Shown: positions 1-10,319 of the stretch, piece by piece | Numbering within the stretch: the stretch's first letter is position 1 | Layout of the letters: every line of letters begins with the position of its first letter | NCBI GenBank assembly: GCA_009911305.1 | Contig: QXXC01000015.1 | Location: forward strand, 1 to 64,000 | Length of the DNA stretch: 64,000 bases | Source: Clostridiaceae bacterium | GTDB taxonomy: Bacteria; Bacillota; Clostridia; Lachnospirales; Lachnospiraceae | Reading direction: 5' to 3' | Notes under the pieces: generated by a model | Told to the model about the DNA's origin: nothing | Seen by the model: the letters and a program-made list of their open reading frames with translations, nothing else | Databases searched by the model: none | Translations under genes and position numbers: made by a program

Positions 1-50
1 TGTCAGTCATTAAATACAATATAGCAGATTTTCTCCCTGATGCAAAGATA

Positions 51-1792
<1,742 letters not shown>

Positions 1793-4213
1793 TTACGCCC
1801 TCAATTCAATCCCAAGCCCCTGCAGCCCATTCAAAATCTTCTTCATCACTGCATTGACTTCCTTCTCCTCCAGCGTATGATCCTTCGCCCGGAACGTAAG
1901 CGAATAGGCGACAGACTTAAATCCCGCTGTGATCTGGCTTCCTTCATATATATCAAACAGCTCGCAGCTTTCCAGCAGCGCCCCGCCCCGCTGTTCCAGG
2001 ACGTCCTCAATCTGTCCGGCCAGAACCTCTTTTTTCACCACCATGCTCAGATCCCTGGTCACAGGCGGATATTTGGCGATCCCGGTGTACTTATAGTCAA
2101 AGGTAGCGAACTCCAAAACAGCCGGAATATCGATCACGGCGATATACGCCCGCTCCCCGATCCGGTAGGCATCCGCGACATCGGGATGCAGCTCGCCCAG
2201 ATACCCCACGGTTTTATTCTCATAGAGAATCGTTGCCTGACGGCCCGGGTGAAGGAAGGGTTTTCCTGCGTCCGGACTGTAGCGCGGCTTCTTCCTCATT
2301 CCGGCACGCTCAAAGAATTCCTCTGCCACGCCCTTCATAGTGTAGAAATCGCCGTCCCCGTACATGCCGAGCGTGAACTGGACGCGCTCGTCGGGCAGCT
2401 TGGCCAGAGGAAGCTGTTCCGGAAGATATACGGTCGCCATCTCATACAGCCGTACGTCCCGGTTCCGGCGGCTGTAGTTCGTGGACAGGGAGGTCAGCAT
2501 GCCGTTTAACGGCAGGGTGCGCATGACGCTGAAATCCTCTCCCAGGGGGTTTGAGATGGGGATCGCCCTGCGCAGGGCGTCATCCTCCGGCAGCAGCAGG
2601 CGGTCGAATACTTTGGGGCTCTCAAAGGAGTACGTCATGCTCTGGGAAAAGCCGCAGAACTCGGCGATCTCCCTGGCAATCTCCTCGATCCGCATCTTAA
2701 AGGAGAGCTTTCCGGTCGTCGCCTCCCCGGAGGGCAGGGTCGTCGGAATCCGGTCATAGCCGTAGAAACGGGCGGCTTCCTCCGCCAGATCAGCCATGCG
2801 GCAGACATCCTGTCTCCAGCTCGGCACGATGATCTCGTTCGCGGCGGCGTCATAGTTAAGGCTCACGCGCCTGAAATAGCCGAGCATGGTATCCGCGTCG
2901 ATCTCGATACCCAGGAGGCGGTTGATCTTCTCCGGCTCAAAGGGAACGCGGTTCCCTTCGCGCTTCACGGGATAGATATCGATCATGCCGCCCACGACCT
3001 CCCCTGCGCCGAGCTCTTCGATGAGCTGGCAGGCGCGGTTGACGGCTTCCTCCGCCGTGTTGGGATCCAGCCCTTTTTCGTATTTTCCGGAAGCGTCGGT
3101 GCGCAGCCCCAGCCGTTTGGCGGAAAGGCGGATATTCGTTCCGTCAAAGCAGGCGCTCTCGAATACCATCGTTTTTACGTCATCCGTGATCTTGGAGTTT
3201 TCTCCGCCCATGATGCCGGCGATGCCGACTTCCTTTTCGCCGTCGTTGATCATCAGGACACGGCTGTCCAGATGGCGCTCCTGGCCGTCCAGGGTCTGGA
3301 AGGTGTCGCCGTCTTTCGCGCATTTGACAATGATCTCATGGCCGCTTAAGGTGTCATAGTCAAAGGCATGCATGGGCTGGCCATATTCCTCCATCACATA
3401 GTTTGTGATGTCAACAATATTGTTGATGGGGCGGATTCCGCTGGCGGCCAGCCGGCGCTGCATCCAGGAGGGGGACGGGGCAAGCCTGATATTTTTTACC
3501 ATTCTCGCGCAGTACCGCGGGCAAAGCGCCGCGTCCTCGACTGTTACCTTCAGATAGCTGTGGATGTCCTCACCGTTGCCGGTCTTTGCGGGATGCGGGG
3601 GATGGAACTCCTTCCCAAAGGTGGCGGCCGCCTCCCTGGCGATGCCGATCACGCTGTAGCAGTCCACGCGGTTGGAGGTGATCTCGTACTCAAACACCGT
3701 ATCGTGAAGGCCCAGAAGCGCTACGGCATCCTCCCCGGGCCGGGCCGTCTCCGGCAGGATATAGATACCGGATTCCGGGGCATCGGGATACATCTCGCGG
3801 CTGCTCCCCAGCTCCTCAATGGAACACATCATGCCGCACGACTCCACACCTCGGAGCTTTCCTTTCTTGATTGCTATGCCCTCCTCCGGGAGCGGGCCGC
3901 CGTCGTGACCTCCGGCCACGCGGCCTCCGTCCAGAACCACAGGGACCTTATCCCCTTCTTTTACATTGGGCGCGCCGGTCACGATCTGAACCGTCTCACC
4001 GCCGATGTCCACCTGACAGACAATCAGCTTATCCGCATCGGGGTGGCGCTCGATCCGCTCGATCCGGCCGACCACAATCCGTTCCAGGTTTTTATCCAGG
4101 CGCACATATCCCTCTACCTTTGTCCCGGTCAGCGTCATCGCATCCGTATATTCTTCGGGCGTGACATCCAAATCAGGAACATATGCTTTGATCCATGATA
4201 ATGCTGTATTCAT
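1793..4213 (-). CDS. pheT: Phenylalanine-tRNA ligase beta subunit
   Basis: Large subunit of the cytoplasmic alpha2-beta2 synthetase that charges tRNA-Phe. The 806 residues match the full-length bacterial form. The N-terminal tRNA-binding OB domain is seen in GRIERIERHPDADKL (about residues 49-63), followed by B3/4 and B5 domains, the catalytic-like core, and a C-terminal anticodon-binding ferredoxin fold with KYPPVTRDLSMVV near residue 715. The ATG start follows AAAGGAG. It is the second gene after pheS, with a 110-base spacer, and shares the T-box-controlled transcript. No truncation or missing domain was noticed. Confidence 0.97.
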   Translation of the reverse strand: MNTALSWIKAYVPDLDVTPEEYTDAMTLTGTKVEGYVRLDKNLERIVVGRIERIERHPDADKLIVCQVDIGGETVQIVTGAPNVKEGDKVPVVLDGGRVAGGHDGGPLPEEGIAIKKGKLRGVESCGMMCSIEELGSSREMYPDAPESGIYILPETARPGEDAVALLGLHDTVFEYEITSNRVDCYSVIGIAREAAATFGKEFHPPHPAKTGNGEDIHSYLKVTVEDAALCPRYCARMVKNIRLAPSPSWMQRRLAASGIRPINNIVDITNYVMEEYGQPMHAFDYDTLSGHEIIVKCAKDGDTFQTLDGQERHLDSRVLMINDGEKEVGIAGIMGGENSKITDDVKTMVFESACFDGTNIRLSAKRLGLRTDASGKYEKGLDPNTAEEAVNRACQLIEELGAGEVVGGMIDIYPVKREGNRVPFEPEKINRLLGIEIDADTMLGYFRRVSLNYDAAANEIIVPSWRQDVCRMADLAEEAARFYGYDRIPTTLPSGEATTGKLSFKMRIEEIAREIAEFCGFSQSMTYSFESPKVFDRLLLPEDDALRRAIPISNPLGEDFSVMRTLPLNGMLTSLSTNYSRRNRDVRLYEMATVYLPEQLPLAKLPDERVQFTLGMYGDGDFYTMKGVAEEFFERAGMRKKPRYSPDAGKPFLHPGRQATILYENKTVGYLGELHPDVADAYRIGERAYIAVIDIPAVLEFATFDYKYTGIAKYPPVTRDLSMVVKKEVLAGQIEDVLEQRGGALLESCELFDIYEGSQITAGFKSVAYSLTFRAKDHTLEEKEVNAVMKKILNGLQGLGIELRA

Positions 4214-4323
4214 AATAAAATAGCTCCTTTTCGCCTTTTTGCACGGATATCCAGCCGTCCGGGCCTGTAAACGACTCCGGGCGCTGTGTTACCGTATCAT
4301 TCCATCTCATTTTCAGACATGCT

Positions 4324-5343
4324 CTAAAACTGCGTCAAAAACCGTATATCATTCTCGTAAAGCAGCCTCATATCGTCGATCTCATATTTCAGCAGGGCGA
4401 TGCGCTCAAGGCCGACGCCGAAGGCAAAGCCGGAGTAGCTTTCCGGATCAATGCCGCACATTTCCAGGACATGGGGATGCACCATGCCGCAGCCCAGTAT
4501 CTCGATCCAGCCGGAGCCCTTGCAGAACCGGCAGCCCTTTCCGCCGCATTTAAAGCAGCTCACATCCATCTCCGCGCTGGGCTCTGTGAAGGGGAAATGA
4601 TGCGGACGGAATTTTACCCGCGTATCCTCCCCGAACATCTCCCTTGCAAACTCCGCGAGGGTTCCCTTCAAATCGGAAAATGTGATGCATTTGTCAATCA
4701 CCAGTCCCTCTACCTGGTGGAAGGACGGGGAATGCGTGGCATCCACCTCATCGGAGCGGAACACGCGCCCCGGGGCGATCATGCGGATCGGAAGCTTTCC
4801 CTGCTCCATGACGCGCGCCTGTACCGGGGAGGTCTGGGTGCGCAGCACAATCTCTTTATTAATATAAAATGTATCCTGCTCGTCCTTGGCCGGATGGTTG
4901 GCCGGAATGTTTAATTTTTCAAAATTGTAGAGATCATACTCGATCTCAGGCCCTTCCACCACCTCATAGCCCATGCCCACAAAGATGCGCTCCACCTCTT
5001 TTAAGGCAATCGTATTCGGATGGCTGTGCCCGACGCGGCTTTTCTTTGCCGGAAGCGTGACGTCAATCACCTCCCGCTTTAACTGCTCCTGCCTCGCGCG
5101 TCTGGCGAGGGCAGTTTTTGTCTCCTCTAAGCGCGCTTCAATCGCCGCCCTGGCGTCGTTTACCATCTGGCCGACCTTGGGCCGGTCCTCGGGGGCTACG
5201 TTTTTCATGCTCTTTAACACGCTGGTCAGCTCGCCCTTTTTTCCAAGATACGCGACGCGGATCTCATTGAGCTTCTCCAGCGCGTCGGAAGCCTCGATCT
5301 GCTTTAACGCTTCTTCTCTGATTCTTTCCAACTGCTCTTTCAT
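4324..5343 (-). CDS. pheS: Phenylalanine-tRNA ligase alpha subunit
   Basis: Catalytic subunit of the heterotetrameric phenylalanyl-tRNA synthetase. The 339 residues have the usual order: an N-terminal coiled-coil arm (about 1-90), class II motif 2 with FRSDEVDATHSPSFHQVE near residue 205, and motif 3 with GFAFGVGLERIALL near residue 307. A CxxC..CxxC insert (CFKCGGKGCRFC) sits before motif 3. ATG start with AAGGAG six bases upstream. First gene of pheST, directly behind a Phe T-box leader. The TAG stop overlaps a copy of the dispersed TTTCAGACATGCTCT motif, so that element appears to define the exact 3' end. Confidence 0.97.
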   Translation of the reverse strand: MKEQLERIREEALKQIEASDALEKLNEIRVAYLGKKGELTSVLKSMKNVAPEDRPKVGQMVNDARAAIEARLEETKTALARRARQEQLKREVIDVTLPAKKSRVGHSHPNTIALKEVERIFVGMGYEVVEGPEIEYDLYNFEKLNIPANHPAKDEQDTFYINKEIVLRTQTSPVQARVMEQGKLPIRMIAPGRVFRSDEVDATHSPSFHQVEGLVIDKCITFSDLKGTLAEFAREMFGEDTRVKFRPHHFPFTEPSAEMDVSCFKCGGKGCRFCKGSGWIEILGCGMVHPHVLEMCGIDPESYSGFAFGVGLERIALLKYEIDDMRLLYENDIRFLTQF

Positions 5344-5383
5344 GGTTTCTCCTTATTCGGCAAAATATGTTTTGGGGGCGTCC

Positions 5384-5640
5384 CTGCGCATAAAAAAAGT
5401 CCCACCCCCTGCTTCGCAAGGGACGGGACGTCTGTCTCGTGGTACCACCCTGATTCCTGTCTTAAGGACAGGCTCTCTTCTTATACGTAACGTGTACGAC
5501 CCGTCACAGCCTACTGGATACGCAGATCCGTGTTCAGCCATGCAGCTCCGGCGGGAAATTCGCGCTTTACCTGAACTTGAAGAGACTTTCAGCCGGTGAT
5601 CCCCTCTCTCTGTAAGAAACGTAAAGCCTTACTGACGCCT
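5384..5640 (-). promoter_or_regulatory. T-box leader of pheST (Phe, UUC specifier)
   Basis: The minus strand carries the conserved T-box core (GGGTGGTACCACGAG, positions 5436-5451) preceding a strong intrinsic terminator. Upstream, a stem I region holds the triplet TTC followed by A at 5579-5581 in a loop context, matching a phenylalanine codon. T-boxes bind uncharged tRNA through this specifier and shift terminator to antiterminator. The downstream genes are pheS and pheT, so the specifier fits the gene product. Confidence 0.93.
5392..5429 (-). terminator. Attenuator hairpin of the pheST T-box
   Basis: On the minus strand the stem GTCCCGTCCC pairs with GGGGGTGGGAC around a loop and is followed by seven T residues. 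It is the conditional terminator that competes with the T-box antiterminator. Confidence 0.9.
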
Positions 5641-5677
5641 TCACAGCTTTTTGACAGTTTGTTGAAACTTAAAACTT

Positions 5678-5706
5678 ATTTTAATCACAAATCCATGGTT
5701 TGTCAA
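5678..5706 (-). promoter_or_regulatory. Sigma-A type promoter of pheST
   Basis: TTGACA (5701-5706) and TAAAAT (5678-5683) are separated by 17 bases on the minus strand, placing the transcript start near 5671, just upstream of the T-box stem I. Confidence 0.7.
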
Positions 5707-6071
5707 TACCCTGTTTGCTGCGTGTCACGGTAAACGCATGTCTGCGTTTTCAACAAAACATATTTTTATTTTTTGTTGAATATAGTACAAAGGCAAGCGA
5801 TTTTATTAAGCTTTAAATATGTGCAAATTTTGTAATTTAGCAAAAATAACCGCTATATTTTATCAGAGAGATATCTGTTTACAAATTGAAAAGCATAAAA
5901 ATAGGATTAAAGATTTTCATGTAAGTCATAAATGTAGGTATATGTTCTTAAAATCTCACAAGCCGCATAAACACTGGAAAATCTGCACAGTTACAGTAAA
6001 AATAGAGCCGTTACGGTTCCATTTTGAATCTTATAAGTGGCAAACTTGGGGGGTAAATGTGTGTTTGGCTC

Positions 6072-6100
6072 TTGAATCCTGCTGCCGGATATGCTATATT
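6072..6100 (+). promoter_or_regulatory. Promoter of antisense RNA
   Basis: TTGAAT (6072-6077) and TATATT (6095-6100) lie exactly 17 bases apart on the plus strand. The predicted start near 6107 reads toward the 3' end of the small toxin gene, and a terminator follows about 100 bases on. Confidence 0.65.
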
Positions 6101-6106
6101 ATAGAC

Positions 6107-6213
6107 AGAAAAAGGGAAAGCCATAGAAGCGGCTCTACCCTCTGCTAAAACTAACTATACCGTTACAAACGGTCAGCCGTCACTATTGCGAGTAGTGGCG
6201 GCTATTTCTTTTT
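6107..6213 (+). ncRNA. Putative type I antitoxin RNA (RatA-like arrangement)
   Basis: A plus-strand transcript of about 105 nt is predicted from a good promoter and a GC-rich terminator with a T-tract. It runs antisense to the 3' untranslated region and last few codons of the 31-residue toxin gene on the opposite strand. Convergent 3'-overlapping antisense RNAs of this size control TxpA/BsrG-type toxins in Firmicutes. The identity is inferred from architecture, not from RNA sequence homology. Confidence 0.6.
6175..6213 (+). terminator. Terminator of the antisense RNA
   Basis: AGCCGTCACTA (6175-6185) pairs with TAGTGGCGGCT (6193-6203), one G-U pair, followed by ATTTCTTTTTT. The stem overlaps the TAG stop of the toxin gene on the other strand. 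Confidence 0.8.
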
Positions 6214-6297
6214 TCCCTTGTAAATCTGATAAATCAAATTTGCAAGGGCGACAATGAGTATTCCAATCTGAATTAAATCCTGATATGTAACATACAT
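6202..6297 (-). CDS. Putative holin-like toxin, type I TA system (31 aa)
   Basis: The 31-residue peptide begins MYVTYQDLIQIG, continues with one hydrophobic segment (ILIVALANLIYQIY) and ends in a basic tail KGKKK. This is the pattern of small membrane toxins annotated as putative holin-like toxins in Firmicutes. A strong AAAGGAGG box lies 8 bases before this ATG. A longer in-frame start at 6426 is excluded because it falls inside the predicted -35 box of the gene's own promoter. The product is expected to insert in the membrane and depolarise it if not silenced by the antisense RNA. It sits in an AT-rich island unlike the neighbouring genes. Confidence 0.75.
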   Translation of the reverse strand: MYVTYQDLIQIGILIVALANLIYQIYKGKKK

Positions 6298-6397
6298 TGC
6301 ATCGCCCTCCTTTCTTTCGTCTGGAGGGCTACTTGAACCCTCCGCAAAATACAAGAGGGAGAAAGCCGCCTTTGGCTCTATGGTTTCCCATGAATGG

Positions 6398-6426
6398 AGT
6401 ATAGCACACATTTCTTTTTCAGACAA
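6398..6426 (-). promoter_or_regulatory. Promoter of the holin-like toxin
   Basis: TTGTCT (6421-6426) and TATACT (6398-6403) are separated by 17 bases on the minus strand. Start expected near 6391, giving a leader of about 90 nt before the toxin ribosome binding site. Confidence 0.7.
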
Positions 6427-6502
6427 TGCCCATATTAAGTTTTAAAGCCTATTTTCTCCTTTTATCCATTTATGCCCCCACACCATTTCAAGATAAACGT
6501 AT

Positions 6503-6556
6503 CTACCATTTACTTTCAGACAGCAGAATCTGTTTGATTTTTTCAGGGTTGGTCAT
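6503..6556 (-). CDS. Possible 17-residue ORF
   Basis: ATG at 6556 with ATAGGAGG six bases upstream opens a frame of 17 codons (MTNPEKIKQILLSESKW) ending in TAG. It starts just past the glucosidase stop. The good ribosome binding site is the only support; it may be a peptide gene or the remaining 5' end of a lost gene. No family is recognised. Confidence 0.25.
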   Translation of the reverse strand: MTNPEKIKQILLSESKW

Positions 6557-6572
6557 AGTGTGCCTCCTATGG

Positions 6573-8291
6573 TCATAGGCGAAATTTCCCTGTAACCATA
6601 GGGCCGCACTTCCACTCATACACAATGCATTCATACGCCTTCAAAATCCCCCGCTGATGCCCGTCATAATTTCCTATCAGGCATTTAGCCTCCTGCGGCA
6701 CAATCTCCTCGTCAAAGCGCTGCTCTTCGCCGCTGAAATTGCTGAATACCCATATCTGGCCCAGGCTGCAGCGCCTTGTGTACAGATACAGCGATTCGCT
6801 CGGTTCCTCCAGATCCTCATAATCGCCCTCGCAGACAATCGGATCTTCCCGCAGGATCCGGATCAGGCGTTTATAGTAGTTTAAGACCGAATCCGGATCC
6901 GCCGCCTGCGCTTTGGCGTTGAGCCATGTATAATTGGGATTCACGCCTATCCACGGCTCTGTCCGGCCAAATCCCGCATACGGGCCGTCGTCCCACTGCA
7001 TGGGGGTTCTGGCGTTATCGCGGCTCGATTTCTTAAGAAAACGCATCATGTCCGCATGGCTTATGGCCGCCTTCTGCCGGACAAGCTCCTCATAGGCGTT
7101 CAGACTCTCGATATCGCGGTAATCGGACAGGCTTTCAAAGCCTGCGTTTGTCATGCCAAGCTCTTCCCCCTGGTAGAGATAGGGTGTTCCCTGAAGAAAA
7201 TAGAGCGCGGTCGCGAGCATCTTGGCCGACTTATTCCAGAACAGCCGCGAGGATGTATCGCCGAACCGGGAGACGGCCCTTGGCTGGTCGTGGTTATTCC
7301 AGAACAGGGAATTCCAGGCCGCGCCGTGAAGCCCCTTCTGCCATTTCCCCAGCACCCGTTTCACGTCCGAAAGGCGGTAGCGCGTATCATTCCATTTCCC
7401 GCTCTCTCCCCCGTCCACATCCATAAGCTCAAACTGAAATACCATGTCAAGCTCGCTCTGATCTGCGGCGGCGTATCGTCTGGCCTCGCTGACAGTCACC
7501 GCCGGCGTCTCCCCCACGGTCATCACATCATAGCCGTCCAGCGCGCGCTGTCTCATCTCTTTCAGATAATCATGGATGCGCGGCCCGTTGGCGCAGACAG
7601 AATGCCCGCGCACCGTGCTGTCGCGCAAAAGCGCCCCGGGATCCTTGGAAATGAGGCTGATCACATCCATGCGGAAGCCGTCGATCCCCAGATCCAGCCA
7701 CCAGCGCATCATCCGGAAAATCTCCTCCCGCACCGGCCCGTGATCCCAGTTTAAATCCGGCTGCTTCCTGCCGAACAGATGGAGGTAATACTGGCCTGTC
7801 TCCCTGTCATACTGCCACGCAGAGCCGGAAAAGCTGCTGGTCCAGTTGTTGGGAGGAGATGCTTTCCCGTCCTCCTCCCCATTCGTTTCCTCCTTCCCGT
7901 CCCGCCAGATATAGTAATCCCGGTACGGGTTTTCCCTGCTTCTTCTGCTCTCTGCAAACCAGGCGTGTTCGTCGGAGGTATGGTTCACCACTAAATCCAT
8001 GACGATCCGCAATCCTCTTTCATGCGCGCTTTGAAGAAGCGTCCGGAAATCCTCCATGGTCCCAAAGAGATCCATGATGGAATAATAGTCGGAAATATCG
8101 TAGCCGTTGTCATCCCCCGGCGATTCATAGACAGGGGTCAGCCACAAAACGTCCACGCCCAGCTCCTTTAAGTAGTCAAGCTTTTCCGTCACGCCCGGGA
8201 GATCCCCGATCCCGTCCCCGTTGCTGTCAAAAAAACTTCGCACATAGATTTCATAGACCACGCTTCGTTTCCACCACGGTGTGTTTTCCAT
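6573..8291 (-). CDS. GH13 alpha-glucosidase (oligo-1,6-glucosidase type)
   Basis: Cytoplasmic glycoside hydrolase of family 13, likely cleaving alpha-1,6 or alpha-1,4 bonds in isomaltose- or maltose-type oligosaccharides. The 572 residues are the normal length. Conserved regions are present in order: WWKRSVVYEIYVRSF at the N-terminus, the substrate region VMDLVVNHTSDEH near residue 90, the nucleophile in GIDGFRMDVISLI near residue 200, the acid/base in TVGETP near 260, and NNHDQPR near 325. No signal peptide. ATG start with AAAGGA about 8 bases upstream. No sugar transporter or regulator lies next to it, so the exact substrate (isomaltose, trehalose-6-phosphate, sucrose) is open. Confidence 0.9.
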   Translation of the reverse strand: MENTPWWKRSVVYEIYVRSFFDSNGDGIGDLPGVTEKLDYLKELGVDVLWLTPVYESPGDDNGYDISDYYSIMDLFGTMEDFRTLLQSAHERGLRIVMDLVVNHTSDEHAWFAESRRSRENPYRDYYIWRDGKEETNGEEDGKASPPNNWTSSFSGSAWQYDRETGQYYLHLFGRKQPDLNWDHGPVREEIFRMMRWWLDLGIDGFRMDVISLISKDPGALLRDSTVRGHSVCANGPRIHDYLKEMRQRALDGYDVMTVGETPAVTVSEARRYAAADQSELDMVFQFELMDVDGGESGKWNDTRYRLSDVKRVLGKWQKGLHGAAWNSLFWNNHDQPRAVSRFGDTSSRLFWNKSAKMLATALYFLQGTPYLYQGEELGMTNAGFESLSDYRDIESLNAYEELVRQKAAISHADMMRFLKKSSRDNARTPMQWDDGPYAGFGRTEPWIGVNPNYTWLNAKAQAADPDSVLNYYKRLIRILREDPIVCEGDYEDLEEPSESLYLYTRRCSLGQIWVFSNFSGEEQRFDEEIVPQEAKCLIGNYDGHQRGILKAYECIVYEWKCGPMVTGKFRL

Positions 8292-8374
8292 TTTGAATGA
8301 TTCCTTTCATTTTTCTTTTGATTTATTTCATCTATCCTGCTTCCCCTTGCGGAAATCCGGACAGCTCTTCCTGC

Positions 8375-8902
8375 TCAAACGCTCCCATCCTCCCGCAGAA
8401 TCCGTTCCTTTATTGCATCAAACAAAACCGGCGTATATCCAATCCGTTCCACGCACGCGCAGAAGCTCCTGGCCGAGCAGTCGCGGTACGCGGGATTGCG
8501 GTGGACATGGCCGAACAGATTCGCATACGGAGCCGCCATTGTCACATAAAGCGGCTCATGCGAAAGCAGATAAAAGCCGTCCACAACAACCGGAAGCGGA
8601 TACGCCGCCTCAAAACCGGCCTCCATCCACTCCCGCGCCGTCATCCCCTGGTCATGGTTTCCCATAATCAGAATCTTCCTGCCGTTTAAGCCGGCCAGAA
8701 GCCCGGCCGCTTTCTCTTTATCCGCGCTGTACGCGAAATCTCCCAGATGATATACCGTATCCCCGGCCCCGACAGCCCGGTTCCAGTTTTCGCAGAGAAC
8801 GCGATCCATCTCCTCCACGTCTGCAAACGGCCTGTCCTCATAGCGGAGAATACCTCCTCTGTCTCCAAAGTGTGTATCTGCAATCACAAACCGACGCCCC
8901 AT
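8375..8902 (-). CDS. Calcineurin-like metallophosphoesterase, small
   Basis: A 175-residue protein with the full metal-binding signature of the superfamily: ADTHFGD at residues 8-14, HLGDFAY near 52, MGNHDQG near 80, SHEP near 114 and FGHVH near 130. Proteins of this compact type are annotated as phosphoesterases or phosphohydrolases of unknown substrate. It lies 83 bases upstream of the GH13 gene in the same orientation, possibly as a loose operon. Start is an ATG preceded by AAAGAAGGAGG. No signal peptide, so cytoplasmic. Confidence 0.88.
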   Translation of the reverse strand: MGRRFVIADTHFGDRGGILRYEDRPFADVEEMDRVLCENWNRAVGAGDTVYHLGDFAYSADKEKAAGLLAGLNGRKILIMGNHDQGMTAREWMEAGFEAAYPLPVVVDGFYLLSHEPLYVTMAAPYANLFGHVHRNPAYRDCSARSFCACVERIGYTPVLFDAIKERILREDGSV

Positions 8903-8977
8903 CGCCCTGCCTCCTTCTTTTCCGGATCATTATACCATGAGCCCGCTGTTTTTTCCACCTGTCAAAATCACAGATGA

Positions 8978-9006
8978 TTGTAGAATAGCAGAACCTATGC
9001 TATGAT
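8978..9006 (+). promoter_or_regulatory. Promoter of the HAD phosphatase gene
   Basis: TTGTAG (8978-8983) and TATGAT (9001-9006) with a 17-base spacer on the plus strand. The start would be near 9013, giving a leader of about 107 nt. Confidence 0.5.
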
Positions 9007-9119
9007 ATAGATAAACAGGGGAGGACGCCCGGGCGTATCTCCTCCCCCTACCCTGCCCGTCTCCGGAAATTCCGGTTTGGGCCATCTTGTTATGTTCTCA
9101 AAGAAAGGCGGTTTTTTCC

Positions 9120-9905
9120 ATGATGATCAGCTTTGATCTTGATATGACGCTCTTAGACCACGCTTCCGGGCGTATCCCGGAAAGCGCTCTCAAAGCCATT
9201 GAACAGCTCCGCAAAAAACACAGAATCATCCTGGCCACCGGGCGCGATATGGATAATTATTTCAGCGTCCCATACAGGGATATCGTCTCGCCTGACGCCA
9301 TCATCCATATGAACGGCACGAAAATCACGGTGGGAGGAACGATGATTTACGAACACCGTTTTGACCTTACGCTGCTTGAGCAGCTCCTGTCCTTCTGCGA
9401 GCAGGAAGGGTATGGAATCGGCATGACATGCGGCGATGAAGACTACTACATCCACCCGGAGATCATTGAGGCAAAAGACAAGCGCTCCTGGGGGAGCTGC
9501 GGACGCCGCTTTCAGGATCCCTGGAAGATGCTTGAAATGCCGATCCGCACGCTGGCCTTTATCGGAACCGAGGAGGAGGTCCGGCGTGTAAATGCGCGTT
9601 TCCCTCAGTTAAAAATGCCTCTGTTTGCCAACCGTCAGGGCGCGGATGTCATGGAGTCAGGCTGCTCCAAGGCAGACGGACTGCGGCGTCTGGCCCGTTG
9701 GTTTGGTGAAAAGGAGGATCTCTCCGATACGGTTGCATTCGGGGACAGCATGAACGATCTGGAGGTGCTGAAAGAGGCCGGAACCGGCGTAGCGATGGGC
9801 AATGCGGCGGCGCAACTCAAGGAAATCGCCGACTATGTCGCGCCTTCCGTCTCAGAGGACGGCATTTACCGGGCCTGTCTGCATCTGGGGCTGATCACCG
9901 GCTAA
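9120..9905 (+). CDS. Cof-type HAD-IIB sugar/cofactor phosphatase
   Basis: The 261-residue product has haloacid dehalogenase motif I as SFDLDMTLLD right at the N-terminus, motif II ATGRDMDNY near residue 38, and motifs III/IV as SKADGLRRLARWFG and AFGDSMNDLEVL near residues 182-215. This is the layout of Cof/YidA-type cytoplasmic phosphatases, which act on sugar phosphates, FMN or PLP; the substrate cannot be read from sequence. The ATG at 9120 is chosen because AAAGG lies about 11 bases upstream and motif I is then at the usual position; an upstream in-frame ATG at 9087 has no box. Single gene transcribed against its neighbours. Confidence 0.9.
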   Translation: MMISFDLDMTLLDHASGRIPESALKAIEQLRKKHRIILATGRDMDNYFSVPYRDIVSPDAIIHMNGTKITVGGTMIYEHRFDLTLLEQLLSFCEQEGYGIGMTCGDEDYYIHPEIIEAKDKRSWGSCGRRFQDPWKMLEMPIRTLAFIGTEEEVRRVNARFPQLKMPLFANRQGADVMESGCSKADGLRRLARWFGEKEDLSDTVAFGDSMNDLEVLKEAGTGVAMGNAAAQLKEIADYVAPSVSEDGIYRACLHLGLITG

Positions 9906-10091
9906 AACCGGCGGCGCCTGCAGGCGGCGGCCCGGAAAGGCACACGGTTTAAAAAAGGCGGCAGGGGGACAAATCGTAACGGGGCAGGCGCTCTCCTCCT
10001 GAAGCCTTTGCCCGTCTTCCATGGCAGGCTTATGTCTGCTGTACAGGACAGACCGCCGCCTGCCGGACGGCCTGCGGCAAATGAGGGGACT

Positions 10092-10319
10092 CTACTCCTC
10101 CTCTGACTCCAGGCGATCCAGAATCTCGATCAGCCCTTCCGGGGTCATGTCGCGCTCGTCAAGAAGCTCCGCAATCTGCTTGAGCTCCTCTTCCCTCTTC
10201 TCCTTTAAAAGCTGCTTCTCCCTGGCTTTCAGCTCTTTTATCTGCGCCTCCAGCGCCTCTATCATCCCGGATACTTCTTCCAGCTTTTCGCTGCATGTTT
10301 TTCTTTTTCCTCTCGGCAT
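10092..10319 (-). CDS. Small charged coiled-coil protein, unknown function
   Basis: A 75-residue protein with strong GGAGA ribosome binding site and ATG. Residues 10-55 are almost entirely Lys, Glu, Leu, Arg and Ala in a heptad-like pattern (KELKAREKQLLKEKREEEL), predicting a long helix or coiled coil. The C-terminus MTPEGLIEILDRLESEEE is acidic. It may belong to the small accessory helical proteins common in Clostridia, but no function is recognised. It stands alone between the HAD gene (convergent) and the Cys-rich gene. Confidence 0.6.
   Translation of the reverse strand: MPRGKRKTCSEKLEEVSGMIEALEAQIKELKAREKQLLKEKREEELKQIAELLDERDMTPEGLIEILDRLESEEE

Noticed and set aside
5819..6148. 109-codon plus-strand ORF in the AT-rich island
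   Set aside because: No ribosome binding site, odd composition, and it runs through the promoter of the antisense RNA; judged to be chance.
6202..6426. Longer 74-residue version of the holin-like toxin
   Set aside because: Its ATG lies inside the -35 box of the gene's own promoter; the 31-residue start has the strong AAAGGAGG box.
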